From positions 53,435 to 104,493 of the forward strand of contig JAADHN010000153.1 in assembly GCA_013151865.1 (NCBI GenBank): DNA of 51,059 nucleotides, written 5' to 3'. Origin of the DNA: Kiritimatiellota bacterium (lineage in GTDB: Bacteria; Verrucomicrobiota; Lentisphaeria; Oligosphaerales; JAADHN01). The position numbers and the translations under genes are program-made. The stretch's first letter is position 1; each line of letters begins with the position of its first letter. This document shows positions 26,353 through 34,411 of the stretch, in pieces. The notes beneath the pieces are model-generated. The model was not told the origin of the DNA. It searched no databases and was given only the letters and a program-made list of their open reading frames with translations.

Positions 26353-27291
26353 ATGCCCGAGGTCAAAACACAATGTCCACACTGCGGGGTCCGCTATTGG
26401 GTGGATGCCGACTTTGTGGGTGAGTCGGTCGAGTGCGAGGACTGCGGAAAGAGTTTCGTGATCCGCGTCACTCCGAACCTGCCGCCCAAACCCGCCGGAA
26501 CCGCCGATGCCGGAGGCAACCTGATTGCCGCGGCGCGCAACGGGGAAACCTCCATCCCGGACCTCGGGCTCACCTTCGTCCAAATCGAACCGGGCACTTT
26601 CCGCCAAGGACGTGAAAAGGGGTATCCGGAGGAACAGCCCGTCCACCTGGTGCACATCACCCGCGGGTTCTGGATGGGGAAGAACCTGATCTCCCAAAAG
26701 GCGTACGAACGCATCATGGGGCGCAACCCGAGCTATTATCCCGACCCGGTCCTGCCGGTGGAAACCGTGTCCTGGTACGAGGCCAGGGAGTTCTGTCTAC
26801 GGCTGACCGAGCGAGAAATGATCGCCGGACGCCTGCCGCCTCGACATCGTTTCCGTCTGCCCAGCGAAGCCCAGTGGGAATACGCGTGCTGCACCACGCT
26901 GCCCATAGGCCCAAAGCGCGGACGCGAACGTATGGTCCGGGAAACCACGGACTTCTGTTTCGGCAACGCCCCGGGGAAACTGGACGATTACGCTTGGTAC
27001 GTTGCAAACAGCGGGGGGCGACCCCATCCCGTCGGAACGTTGAAAGCCAGTCCCCGGGAACTGTATGACTTACATGGAAACGTCGGTGAGTGGTGTTCCG
27101 ATTGGTTCGCCCCCTACGGCAAAGAGGAACTGACCGACCCGGAAGGCCCGCCGGAAGGAGAACGCAAGGTCCGCCGCGGCGGGGGCTGGGCTTCGGTTGC
27201 AGCCCGGTGCCGAGGCACGGGACGCATCGGCATCCTGCCCGGGACCCGCTGTGCACTCATCGGTTTCCGCGTCGTGCTCAGCGAAGAATGA
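26353..27291 (+). CDS. Zinc-ribbon plus SUMF1/formylglycine-generating-enzyme-like protein
   Basis: The 312-residue product begins with an MJ0042-type zinc ribbon (Cys8, Cys11, Cys28, Cys31). A C-type-lectin-like SUMF1 fold follows (about 70-310), with FRLPSEAQWEYAC, LHGNVGEWCSDW, RRGGGWA and GFRVV. In true formylglycine-generating enzymes two copper-binding Cys lie in this last block. Here the first is Ser281 and only Cys286 remains, so sulfatase activation is unlikely. Proteins of this shape often act as binding or regulatory modules in PVC genomes. No signal peptide is present, so a cytoplasmic location is likely. The ATG at 26353 is preceded by GGGAA. Confidence 0.85.
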   Translation: MPEVKTQCPHCGVRYWVDADFVGESVECEDCGKSFVIRVTPNLPPKPAGTADAGGNLIAAARNGETSIPDLGLTFVQIEPGTFRQGREKGYPEEQPVHLVHITRGFWMGKNLISQKAYERIMGRNPSYYPDPVLPVETVSWYEAREFCLRLTEREMIAGRLPPRHRFRLPSEAQWEYACCTTLPIGPKRGRERMVRETTDFCFGNAPGKLDDYAWYVANSGGRPHPVGTLKASPRELYDLHGNVGEWCSDWFAPYGKEELTDPEGPPEGERKVRRGGGWASVAARCRGTGRIGILPGTRCALIGFRVVLSEE

Positions 27292-27294
27292 GGC

Positions 27295-27334
27295 CCCGAT
27301 CACCCCCTGTCGACGGGCGCGGGGGATTATCGGG
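27295..27334. terminator. Hairpin between convergent genes
   Basis: CCCGAT (27295-27300) pairs with ATCGGG (27329-27334), and inside them CCCCC (27303-27307) pairs with GGGGG (27321-27325). It sits between the stops of the SUMF1-like gene and the small membrane protein gene and could end transcription from both sides. There is no T-run. Confidence 0.45.
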
Positions 27335-27812
27335 TTGCCGAAGTGTCGTCGTTTTTGACCCAGCAGGAACGAACCGTCAGCCCCGCCCCGAAGAGCCCCA
27401 CAAAAGCGCCCAGCAACCACATGGTCCCGATCTGCCCCCAAAGCAGGAGGACCTGCACGGCCCCGATGCTGATCCCCAGCAGACCGGCGCGGACATACAG
27501 GGAACGCGCCCAGTCGGCAGCGGCAAGCTCCCCGATGACGGCGGTCAAGCCCGCAGCCGCAAAGGGACAAAGCAGGAAAGCTGCGACCGCGTGCCGCATG
27601 GCTCGGGCCTTCAACGTGTCCATGTCTTCCCGCGTGAAGCCGTCGTACCCCGCCATCGTCCCCTGAGCCGCGCGTTCGTACTCTTTGGCTTGCACGAACG
27701 AATCCGTGCCCGCCGCCAAACCGCCGACCCCCAAGGCAATCAGAGGGAAGAGCAGGAGCAGCGCCGGTATTCGGCGTTTCCATTCAGCCCACTGAAACGT
27801 TTCCGGCGCCAT
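27327..27812 (-). CDS. Small membrane protein of unknown function
   Basis: The 161-residue product has a hydrophobic segment near 15-35, a soluble stretch (about 36-70, Glu/Lys/Asp-rich) and three further hydrophobic segments between about 73 and 150. I do not recognise the family. The ATG at 27812 is preferred because AAAGGGG lies seven bases upstream; codons upstream of it lack protein character. It is isolated on the minus strand, convergent with the SUMF1-like gene, and the sugar isomerase-like gene on the same strand lies about 240 bases upstream, so an operon with it is possible. Confidence 0.65.
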   Translation of the reverse strand: MAPETFQWAEWKRRIPALLLLFPLIALGVGGLAAGTDSFVQAKEYERAAQGTMAGYDGFTREDMDTLKARAMRHAVAAFLLCPFAAAGLTAVIGELAAADWARSLYVRAGLLGISIGAVQVLLLWGQIGTMWLLGAFVGLFGAGLTVRSCWVKNDDTSATR

Positions 27813-28051
27813 GCCGATCCCCTTTCCGCCAGAATTCGTCCGGACGCGCAAATGGAATGTATGCATTGGCTGATTTGCGATCGACGTTTCCGTCCGCTCG
27901 GCGGGACCGCCCTCCAGGGGAATCGCCCGGAGCGTGCCTTCGTTCAATTCGCGCGCCGCCAAGTTTGCGTGGATGCGTATTGTTCCTCGCTTGTCGGCCG
28001 CCCGGGGCGCCGGACCGCATCAAGAGCATGGTTGCATCCATCGGCAATGCA

Positions 28052-28831
28052 TCACATCCCGAAAATCAAATCCAAGTGCCGCGCAGTGTCGTACACCATC
28101 TGCTCCGGGGCACTCCGATAAACCGGCATCTCGGCGGTAATGAAGTCGTCGTATCCCACATCCCGGAAAGCGGCCATGACCGCCGGCCAATCGATACTCC
28201 CTTCGAGCAGGTAGACCCAAGCGAAGGATTCCCGTTTGAACCCTTTCACGTGGACCTTCTTGATGCGCGATCCCAAGCTGCGAATCCAGTGCTGTGGAAA
28301 GCCGTACAACACAATATTCCCGACATCGAAATACGCTTGCACCCACGGATTGTCGACCTCATCGATGAACCGGGCAAACTCAATGGGACTGAGCAGAAAC
28401 TTGTTCCAAACGTTTTCGATGGCGATGTACACCTGTTTTGCTTCGGCATACGCGGCCAGGTCCCGCAGCTCGGCCAAGGAACGCTCGAACGCCTGCTCGT
28501 ACGTGGTGGCTTCGTTGACCACGGCAGGCACCACCAAGACCGTATCGGCCCCGACCGCAACAGCCTGATCGATCGAACGACGAATGTTCGCTTTGCAAAT
28601 CTCTCGCTCTGTCGCCTCGGCGTGCGAGAGCGGGTGGGCCCAGTGGGCGCTGCACATAATGCTCGATACCCGTAGACCCGATGCCTTGACCGCGTCGTAC
28701 ACTTTGGCCGTTTCTTCCGGACAATCGATCGTGGGCAGCTCGACCCCATCGAATCCGGCGGCTGCGGCCAGACGACACTTCTCTTCCGGGGTCTTTCCGA
28801 GCAACGTGCTGTAACAAATGCCCTTTTTCAT
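28052..28831 (-). CDS. Sugar phosphate isomerase/epimerase-like TIM barrel
   Basis: The 259-residue cytoplasmic protein belongs to the xylose-isomerase-like TIM-barrel family (AP endonuclease 2 fold). It shows the N-terminal strand KKGICYS, GFDGVELP near 27-34, IAIENVWNKFLLSP near 137, AYFDVGNI near 166, KVHVKGF near 191 and FITAEMP near 233; the Glu, Asp, His and Glu of these blocks are the expected metal ligands. The exact substrate cannot be assigned. ATG at 28831 with GGAG nine bases upstream. Confidence 0.85.
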   Translation of the reverse strand: MKKGICYSTLLGKTPEEKCRLAAAAGFDGVELPTIDCPEETAKVYDAVKASGLRVSSIMCSAHWAHPLSHAEATEREICKANIRRSIDQAVAVGADTVLVVPAVVNEATTYEQAFERSLAELRDLAAYAEAKQVYIAIENVWNKFLLSPIEFARFIDEVDNPWVQAYFDVGNIVLYGFPQHWIRSLGSRIKKVHVKGFKRESFAWVYLLEGSIDWPAVMAAFRDVGYDDFITAEMPVYRSAPEQMVYDTARHLDLIFGM

Positions 28832-29160
28832 CTCCGATTCTCCTTGCTCGCCTGTCGCCGTGTCTCACGCTGGACTGCCGCGAAACGCTTCTTGTCAATC
28901 CGCCGCGGTCTTTCCCCATACACTACCACGCCGGAACGCAGCCGCCAGGTCGTGCAAGGGCAAGTGCCGTCCCAATCCTTTTGGCCGGAGACCACGGCGC
29001 CGGGATCGCGGGCCGGGACCGAGGCGCCTGACGCGCCCGACGACATTGACGGCGACGAACGCACCGCCGGGATGAAATCTCGGGAAACGGGAACATGTTA
29101 CGGGCCACGACCGCAGTCCTCCATGAACGCAGATCGCCCAGACCGAGATGGAGCAGCGTG
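28832..29160. other. Divergent intergenic region, nothing firm
   Basis: This 329-base region separates the isomerase-like gene (minus) and the MBL-fold gene (plus). A minus-strand TTGACA (28898-28893) has no acceptable -10 at 16-18 bases. A plus-strand TACACT (28919-28924) is 21 bases from TTGTCA, too far. No gene is supported in it. Confidence 0.4.
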
Positions 29161-29916
29161 GTGAGAATCACGACCCTTGGGACCAGTCACGGCGACCACA
29201 CCTATTGCCGGTTCAACTCGTCCAGCCTGATCGAAGTCGGCGGCCGCTCCTATCTTGTGGACGCGGGGGAACCGGTAAACGGCCTGATGATTCGAGCCGG
29301 AAAGACGTTTTCCGCCCTGCGCGCGGTGTTCATCACCCACATGCACGAGGATCACGTCGGCGGCTTGCCGGATTTGATAAAGGCCTTGGTCAAATACCCC
29401 CGGGAAACACACTGCGTCGACGTTTTTCTGCCCGATCCCGCCGGCATCGCCCCGCTCGAGGGTTGGCTCCGCGCCATGAACATTCGACGGCCGCCGGATG
29501 CGGTCGCCTTGCGGGCCGTTACCGGTCCGGGCGCGGTCTTCGACGACGGCGTCATGGCGGTCCGTGCGGTACCGAACCGGCACATGGCGGGGGGTCGGCT
29601 ACCCAGTTATTCCTATATAATCGAGGCCGCAGGGCGACGAATCGCGGCCACAGGGGACCTGTCGGCGGACTTCTCCGATTTTCCGGCGCCGGTCCGCGAG
29701 GCGCCGTGCGACCTCTGCCTCTGCGAGATCACCCACTACCCGCCTGAGGCAGCCGTACCGATCCTCGCAACTTGTCCGATCCGCCGCATGGTCTTTAATC
29801 ACGTGCACAATCCATGGCATGGTCCGGAAGGAGAAGCCCGCCTTATCCACGCCTTTGCATCGCTGCCGTTTCCTGTCGAAATCGCCCACGACGGCGATGT
29901 GTTTGAGATTGACTGA
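29161..29916 (+). CDS. Metallo-beta-lactamase-fold hydrolase
   Basis: The 251-residue cytoplasmic protein has the dizinc motif HMHEDH (His60, His62, Asp64, His65), the preceding LVDAGEP strand, the late ATGDLSADF Asp and FNHVHNPWHG. It is close to RNase Z/arylsulfatase-type or phosphodiesterase-like MBL proteins, but the substrate is open. The start is GTG at 29161 with GGAG seven bases upstream; sequence before it has no MBL character. Confidence 0.82.
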   Translation: MRITTLGTSHGDHTYCRFNSSSLIEVGGRSYLVDAGEPVNGLMIRAGKTFSALRAVFITHMHEDHVGGLPDLIKALVKYPRETHCVDVFLPDPAGIAPLEGWLRAMNIRRPPDAVALRAVTGPGAVFDDGVMAVRAVPNRHMAGGRLPSYSYIIEAAGRRIAATGDLSADFSDFPAPVREAPCDLCLCEITHYPPEAAVPILATCPIRRMVFNHVHNPWHGPEGEARLIHAFASLPFPVEIAHDGDVFEID

Positions 29917-30051
29917 ACACGCCCGACGCGAGGCGACACGTCGCGGACGGCGGATGCCCGATTGCCGCCGGATTCACTGGGGTCGAACGGGCCGACGGGG
30001 GAAAGAAGCGAGGCGGACGGACCGCTGCAAGCGACCGAATCGGAGTTTGGT

Positions 30052-30864
30052 ATGTCGTTCTTACCGTGGTCTCACTACCCGACTGCCTCTCTGATCTGGA
30101 TTGCCCTTGCCGTGTTTCTGCTGGGCATGACCAAAGGCGGGTTCCCCATCGGTCCCGTGGCTCTGCCGATCCTGGTGCTCGTTTGGCCCGGGCAGACGGA
30201 CGCCGCCAAGAGCGCCGTCTCTTTCATGCTGCCCCTCCTCTGTGTCATGGACGTGTTTGCCGTGGCAGTCTACCGCCGGCACATCCAATGGCGGTTGATC
30301 CTTCCACCGGCACCCGGAGCGCTCTTGGGCGTGGCGGCAGCTTCGGTGCTCTTTCTCTCGAACAACGCTTCCGCCATAGGGGTGTCAGACCGGGCCCTGA
30401 AGTTCCTGATCGGATTGATCGGCCTCGGTTTCGTCTGCTATCGCGCCGTCCGCAGGACGTTGGTCGAACGTCTTGCCGCCACGCCGCCGCCGGGCCTCTT
30501 GTCCGCCGGACTGCTCGGGTTCTCGGCCGGAGTCACTTCCACGCTGGCGCACGCCGCCGGACCGATCGCACAGATGTACCTTCTGCCGCGCAGACTCCCC
30601 AAGATGCAATTTGCCGCGACCACTGCAGCGTTCTTTTTCTGCCTGAACCTCGTGAAACTGGCGCCGTTTGCAATGTTCGGCCGGCTCCAAAAAGAAAACC
30701 TGCTGCTGGGGGCCTCGCTGCTGCCGCTGGCTCCGGCGGGGGTGGCGGTAGGGTATTTGCTCGTGCGCAGCATGAAGAGTCGACATTACATCGCATTCAT
30801 CTATATCATCCTGTTCCTGGCCTCAGGGCTCTTGATCGTCAAAAGTCTGGCCGGCGCGGGATAA
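30052..30864 (+). CDS. TauE/SafE-family sulfite/anion exporter
   Basis: The 270-residue membrane protein has about eight hydrophobic helices in two repeats; the first carries FLLGMTKGGFPIGPVALPIL and the second LLGFSAGVTSTLAHAAGPIAQMYLL, both family hallmarks. Members export sulfite, sulfonates or other organic acids. ATG at 30052 with GGAG six bases upstream; the longer frame upstream looks non-coding. No sulfur-metabolism gene is adjacent, so the substrate is not indicated. Confidence 0.88.
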   Translation: MSFLPWSHYPTASLIWIALAVFLLGMTKGGFPIGPVALPILVLVWPGQTDAAKSAVSFMLPLLCVMDVFAVAVYRRHIQWRLILPPAPGALLGVAAASVLFLSNNASAIGVSDRALKFLIGLIGLGFVCYRAVRRTLVERLAATPPPGLLSAGLLGFSAGVTSTLAHAAGPIAQMYLLPRRLPKMQFAATTAAFFFCLNLVKLAPFAMFGRLQKENLLLGASLLPLAPAGVAVGYLLVRSMKSRHYIAFIYIILFLASGLLIVKSLAGAG

Positions 30865-31011
30865 TAGAGACCCGAGATGCCCGCTGCGCAGGACGACGAT
30901 CAGAAGAATGCACCCCCGGATCCACGACAGGGCGGCGCGGTCGGACGCAGAATGCCCCTCAGAATACCGGTTCAATAGCCCACTCGTGGCCTTGCACGGC
31001 GAAAACCGGCT

Positions 31012-31045
31012 TCCAGGTGAACGCTCTCCCCTCCCGTGACCTGGA
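31012..31045. other. Inverted repeat between convergent genes
   Basis: TCCAGGT (31012-31018) and ACCTGGA (31039-31045) form a perfect seven-base stem with a 20-base loop in the 216-base gap between the exporter and the flippase-like gene. It could be a weak bidirectional terminator; no T-run follows. Confidence 0.3.
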
Positions 31046-31080
31046 GCATCGATCGGACAAGCAACCGCCCGGGGGCCTTG

Positions 31081-32187
31081 TCAGGGCCGTTCATCAAGGC
31101 CTTGACTCCAAGCCCGTCGGGCCCCGCGCGAAAAAACGAAGACACCGGCCCCCACCAAACTCCAGAACACGATGATCAGCGAGAGCGTCACGGGGATCGC
31201 CCCGGCCAACTCGGGGTCGGCGTGCATGGCCCTGAAGAAGCGGGCGGCGACAGCGTCGCGAGTGCCTACCCCGGACGGTGTGATCGGGATTGCCCCGGCG
31301 GCATTCGCCACCTGTGTAGTCAAGAAATAATTGCCGAGAGTGAGTCTTTTCTCCCCCAAAGCGACCCCGATGCAGTAGAAATCAATGGCCAGCAAAGAAT
31401 GGACGGAAAGGGCGAGGGCGAAAGCAGCCAGCACGCTGCCCCGTTTCCGCCGGTACAGATCGAGTGCCGCGGCCAAACGTTCCACAACGTGGACAACGGT
31501 TTCAGGCAAAACACGTCGCCCCAGTCCCAGGAGGCGGGCGATCCACCCATGGCGGACGAGGACCGCCCGGAATTCCACCAACACAACCGCCGTAATGCCG
31601 CCCATACTGCCCACCCCAACAAGGTAAGCGGCCATTTGCAAAGCGCGATCATCGCGCCCCATCTCCGCCAACAGGGACAGCGAAAGCAGGACCATGACCG
31701 TGGCAACGAAGAACAGGGCCAGAAGCCCAATGATTCGATCCAGCATGATGGTCAGCACGGCTTCGGTCCGTCTCCCCGGGGCCAGGCGGGCGATATAGCC
31801 CATCTTGACCAAGTCCCCGCCCACGGCGCCGGGGATCGCCATATTGAAGAACACGCCGATCATAGTCAAGCGGACCAGTTCCCAAGCCGGCAGATGAATG
31901 CCCTGGACCCGGAGCAGCACGCCCCAACGGCAGACCGTAATCAGAATGACCACCCCGTAGAGGACCAGCGCGGCAAGCAGGAGCGGCTTGGATGCCTGCC
32001 TCAAAACCAAGGAAAGTTCGGTCCGGTTCGCGTGAAGCGTATAGCGGAGCAACAGGAAAGCGAGACCGAAGCCGAGGAGCATACGCAGCCCGGCGCCGAC
32101 CGCCTGCCGCAGACGCGAACGCGCCGGCGGTATTGCGACCCCGACCGGGGACTTCGGGCAGGGAGATGACTTGTCAGGGCTATTCAC
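31081..32187 (-). CDS. Flippase-like membrane protein, UPF0104/LPG synthase TM-domain family
   Basis: The product (368 residues from GTG 32187) is an integral membrane protein with about eight helices and family motifs FFNMAIPGAVGGDLVKM (about 110-126), MLDRIIGLLAL, and ITPSGVGTRDAV near 320. The family (lysylphosphatidylglycerol synthetase transmembrane region, AglD-like) is linked to lipid or glycolipid flipping and cell-envelope synthesis. GTG at 32187 overlaps the galE stop by eight bases, which suggests coupling. An ATG at 32235 would overlap galE by 56 bases and adds a hydrophilic extension. Co-transcription with galE suggests a glycan/lipid role. Confidence 0.82.
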   Translation of the reverse strand: MNSPDKSSPCPKSPVGVAIPPARSRLRQAVGAGLRMLLGFGLAFLLLRYTLHANRTELSLVLRQASKPLLLAALVLYGVVILITVCRWGVLLRVQGIHLPAWELVRLTMIGVFFNMAIPGAVGGDLVKMGYIARLAPGRRTEAVLTIMLDRIIGLLALFFVATVMVLLSLSLLAEMGRDDRALQMAAYLVGVGSMGGITAVVLVEFRAVLVRHGWIARLLGLGRRVLPETVVHVVERLAAALDLYRRKRGSVLAAFALALSVHSLLAIDFYCIGVALGEKRLTLGNYFLTTQVANAAGAIPITPSGVGTRDAVAARFFRAMHADPELAGAIPVTLSLIIVFWSLVGAGVFVFSRGARRAWSQGLDERP

Positions 32188-33151
32188 GGTAGCCGTCCGG
32201 GTGAGCCAAGCGCCATTTCCAGGCGCTCTCGACAATGGCGTGAATGTCGTCGAACTGCGGCGTCCAGCCGAGCACCCCCCGGGCGGCAGTCGAGTCGCTG
32301 ATCAGCCGCGGTGGGTCGCCGGGCCGACGGGGTGCGATCTCCGCGGGGATCGGATGGCCGGTGATCCGGCGGGCCATGTCAATGATCTCCTGCACGCTGG
32401 AACCGGAGCCGGAACCGAGGTTCAGTGAGCCCACTTCCGGGCTCTCGAGCGCCAGAGCATGGGCTTGGGCCAGGTCGAGTACATGGATGTAGTCCCGAAT
32501 ACACGTACCGTCCGGCGTGGGGTAATCGTTTCCGTAAACAGAGACTTTTTTCCGGCGCCCCTCGGCGACCTGGAGCACGATGGGGATCAGGTGGCTCTCC
32601 GGATCGTGAGCCTCTCCGAACTGTTCCGTGGCGCCGGCCGCATTGAAATACCGCAGGGCATGGTATCGAAGTCCATGCACTTCCCAATACCAGCGCAGGA
32701 TCTTCTCGACGATCAGCTTGGACTCGCCGTATGGGTTGATGGGACGGGTCGACTCGGACTCGGGGATGGGGACATGTTCCGGCATGCCGTAAACCGCGGC
32801 GGTGCTCGAAAACACGATCTTGCCCACGCCCGTGGCTACGGCGGCGTCGAACAGGTTCAACCCGCACGCCACGTTGTTCCGGAAGTATTTGCCCGGGTCG
32901 CGCATGGACTCGCCGACCTCGATGAAGGCGGCGAAATGAATGATCCCGTCGACCTGCTCCGCCTCGAGCGTCCGAAAGACCCGGGACCGGTCAGCCAGCT
33001 CGCCCCAAATGAACCGGGCACGCGGATCCACGGCCGCACGGTGACCTTTGACGAGCGAGTCGAAAACCACAACTTCGTGCCCATGGTCCAGGAGGTATTC
33101 GGTACAGCAACTGCCGATGTAACCGGCCCCGCCGGCGACCAGGATTCTCAT
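32180..33151 (-). CDS. galE: UDP-glucose 4-epimerase
   Basis: The 323-residue enzyme interconverts UDP-glucose and UDP-galactose (or related sugars) with bound NAD. It is an extended short-chain dehydrogenase with GGAGYIGS (7-14), the SSTAAVYG catalytic Ser/Thr block near 122-129 and the catalytic YGESK (Tyr about 149, Lys about 153). A typical GalE C-terminus, including RRPGDPP, follows. Length is close to the family average (about 330). The ATG at 33151 is preferred over an ATG six bases upstream because AAGGG lies seven bases before it. It is first in a two-gene unit with the flippase-like gene and has its own promoter. Confidence 0.93.
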   Translation of the reverse strand: MRILVAGGAGYIGSCCTEYLLDHGHEVVVFDSLVKGHRAAVDPRARFIWGELADRSRVFRTLEAEQVDGIIHFAAFIEVGESMRDPGKYFRNNVACGLNLFDAAVATGVGKIVFSSTAAVYGMPEHVPIPESESTRPINPYGESKLIVEKILRWYWEVHGLRYHALRYFNAAGATEQFGEAHDPESHLIPIVLQVAEGRRKKVSVYGNDYPTPDGTCIRDYIHVLDLAQAHALALESPEVGSLNLGSGSGSSVQEIIDMARRITGHPIPAEIAPRRPGDPPRLISDSTAARGVLGWTPQFDDIHAIVESAWKWRLAHPDGYRE

Positions 33152-33325
33152 GGACATTCCCTTTGGTATCGAGCCGGGAGAGACGGCGTCCGGAAAGAGG
33201 TCTCGGGGGCCCGCAAAACGCGAACACGCAGGGACGCGCGCCCTCGGTGGCGCTCCCCCGGCGGATAACCCGGCGCCCAAGCCATCGCTGCAATCGGCAA
33301 GCGACGCGGGCATAAACAGTCGGAC

Positions 33326-33354
33326 AATATACCGGCGGGGCGGTCACTTCCCAA
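33326..33354 (-). promoter_or_regulatory. Promoter for galE
   Basis: On the minus strand TTGGGA (33354-33349) and TATATT (33331-33326) are 17 bases apart. Transcription would start near 33319, giving a leader of about 168 bases. The rest of the 33152-33482 region shows no gene on either strand. Confidence 0.5.
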
Positions 33355-33482
33355 CCGTATCGGGGTTGAGGCGGAAACGAAAGCAGCGAGATGCGGAGGC
33401 AGTGGAACCGACGACGGTCGCAGCACCCCGCGGCCGTCGGCAGACTGACCGCACAGGGCATGAGACGCCAAGGAAACGCTCG

Positions 33483-34283
33483 TCAGCGCATATCCCGGAC
33501 CCGAACCCAAATGAGCCCACCCAGTTCGGTATCCACCAAGCGCCCCTCGGGGTTGGCGGTTTTCTCGCCCGGGACCAACGCGGCGAACCCCCACCACCCG
33601 GCACGAGGCATGGCGAACGAAAAGCATCCGGCGCCGTCCGCCTTGATCACCTGGGTAACATAGGGATCGGAGGGCGGTTTCACCTTGCGGCCCTCGTTCC
33701 AATACTCGGCTTCGATCTCGGCGAACGGAACCGGATTCCCGTCTTTCCGGACCACGCCCCGGAATACGTTGCCCGTCCACAGGCCGTACGGCCGGACCAG
33801 CGGTTCGATCTCGACCGGAAACCCCACCATCGCGTCCCAGCCTTCCTCTGCGTCAAAAGCATCCACAACCACTTTGGTGTAATGAATGATCATCTTCTCC
33901 TCGGCAGGTTCCCAATATGGCGCAGGGGCAATGTAGAAAATGAAATCGCCCGGACGCCGCACTTTCCATTTGCAGGTATACGCACGCTTTCCTTGCAGGG
34001 TGATCGGTTCAAGGCTGGCGCGCAGGTCCACCTTCCGTCCGTGGGCGACGACCCCGAACTCGCGTGGCGCGCCCATGTTCATCACCGGCCCCTGTTCCAT
34101 CGGATGCGTGAACAGAATCTGCAGGGCCAACGTGCGCGGGCCGGTCTCGGTGACAATATCCGTGGAAGGCATGATGACTTGGAAATGAGCCCGGACACCG
34201 GTCCCGGCCAACAGCCCAACGCCGCATATCCATGCGACACCCCATCGCTTCGCTCGAATCGTCAGACGCTTTTCGGTTTGCAT
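33483..34283 (-). CDS. DUF4198 periplasmic protein, NikK-like nickel-uptake component
   Basis: The 266-residue product has a signal peptide (about 1-32, with the mature end at RAHFQVIMPS). The rest is the DUF4198 family: AHFQVIMPSTDIV at the start, ILFTHPMEQGPVMNM with His and Met residues (about 57-71), YWEPAEEKMIIHYTKVV, and a C-terminal carboxypeptidase-regulatory-like part (NPVPFAEIEAEYWNE... GCFSFAMPRAGWWGF). Similar proteins are the NikK-type extracytoplasmic partners of nickel ECF transporters, and the mature protein keeps several His and Met residues. ATG at 34283 has AGGAGG upstream. It lies 128 bases after the porin gene, behind the same NikR-like operator. Confidence 0.85.
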   Translation of the reverse strand: MQTEKRLTIRAKRWGVAWICGVGLLAGTGVRAHFQVIMPSTDIVTETGPRTLALQILFTHPMEQGPVMNMGAPREFGVVAHGRKVDLRASLEPITLQGKRAYTCKWKVRRPGDFIFYIAPAPYWEPAEEKMIIHYTKVVVDAFDAEEGWDAMVGFPVEIEPLVRPYGLWTGNVFRGVVRKDGNPVPFAEIEAEYWNEGRKVKPPSDPYVTQVIKADGAGCFSFAMPRAGWWGFAALVPGEKTANPEGRLVDTELGGLIWVRVRDMR

Positions 34284-34411
34284 GGTCCGCCTCCTGTTTT
34301 CCGCGTCCCGGTGTATCGAACCCGACCCTGTGTCCGGCAGTCCGAAGCGCGTCGGGACACCAACGTCTCTGCACTGCCGGGGGCGACTCGCACAACTGCC
34401 GTTGGCAGCTT

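Noticed and set aside
28893-28898. TTGACA on the minus strand upstream of the isomerase-like gene
   Set aside because: No acceptable -10 at 16-18 bases.
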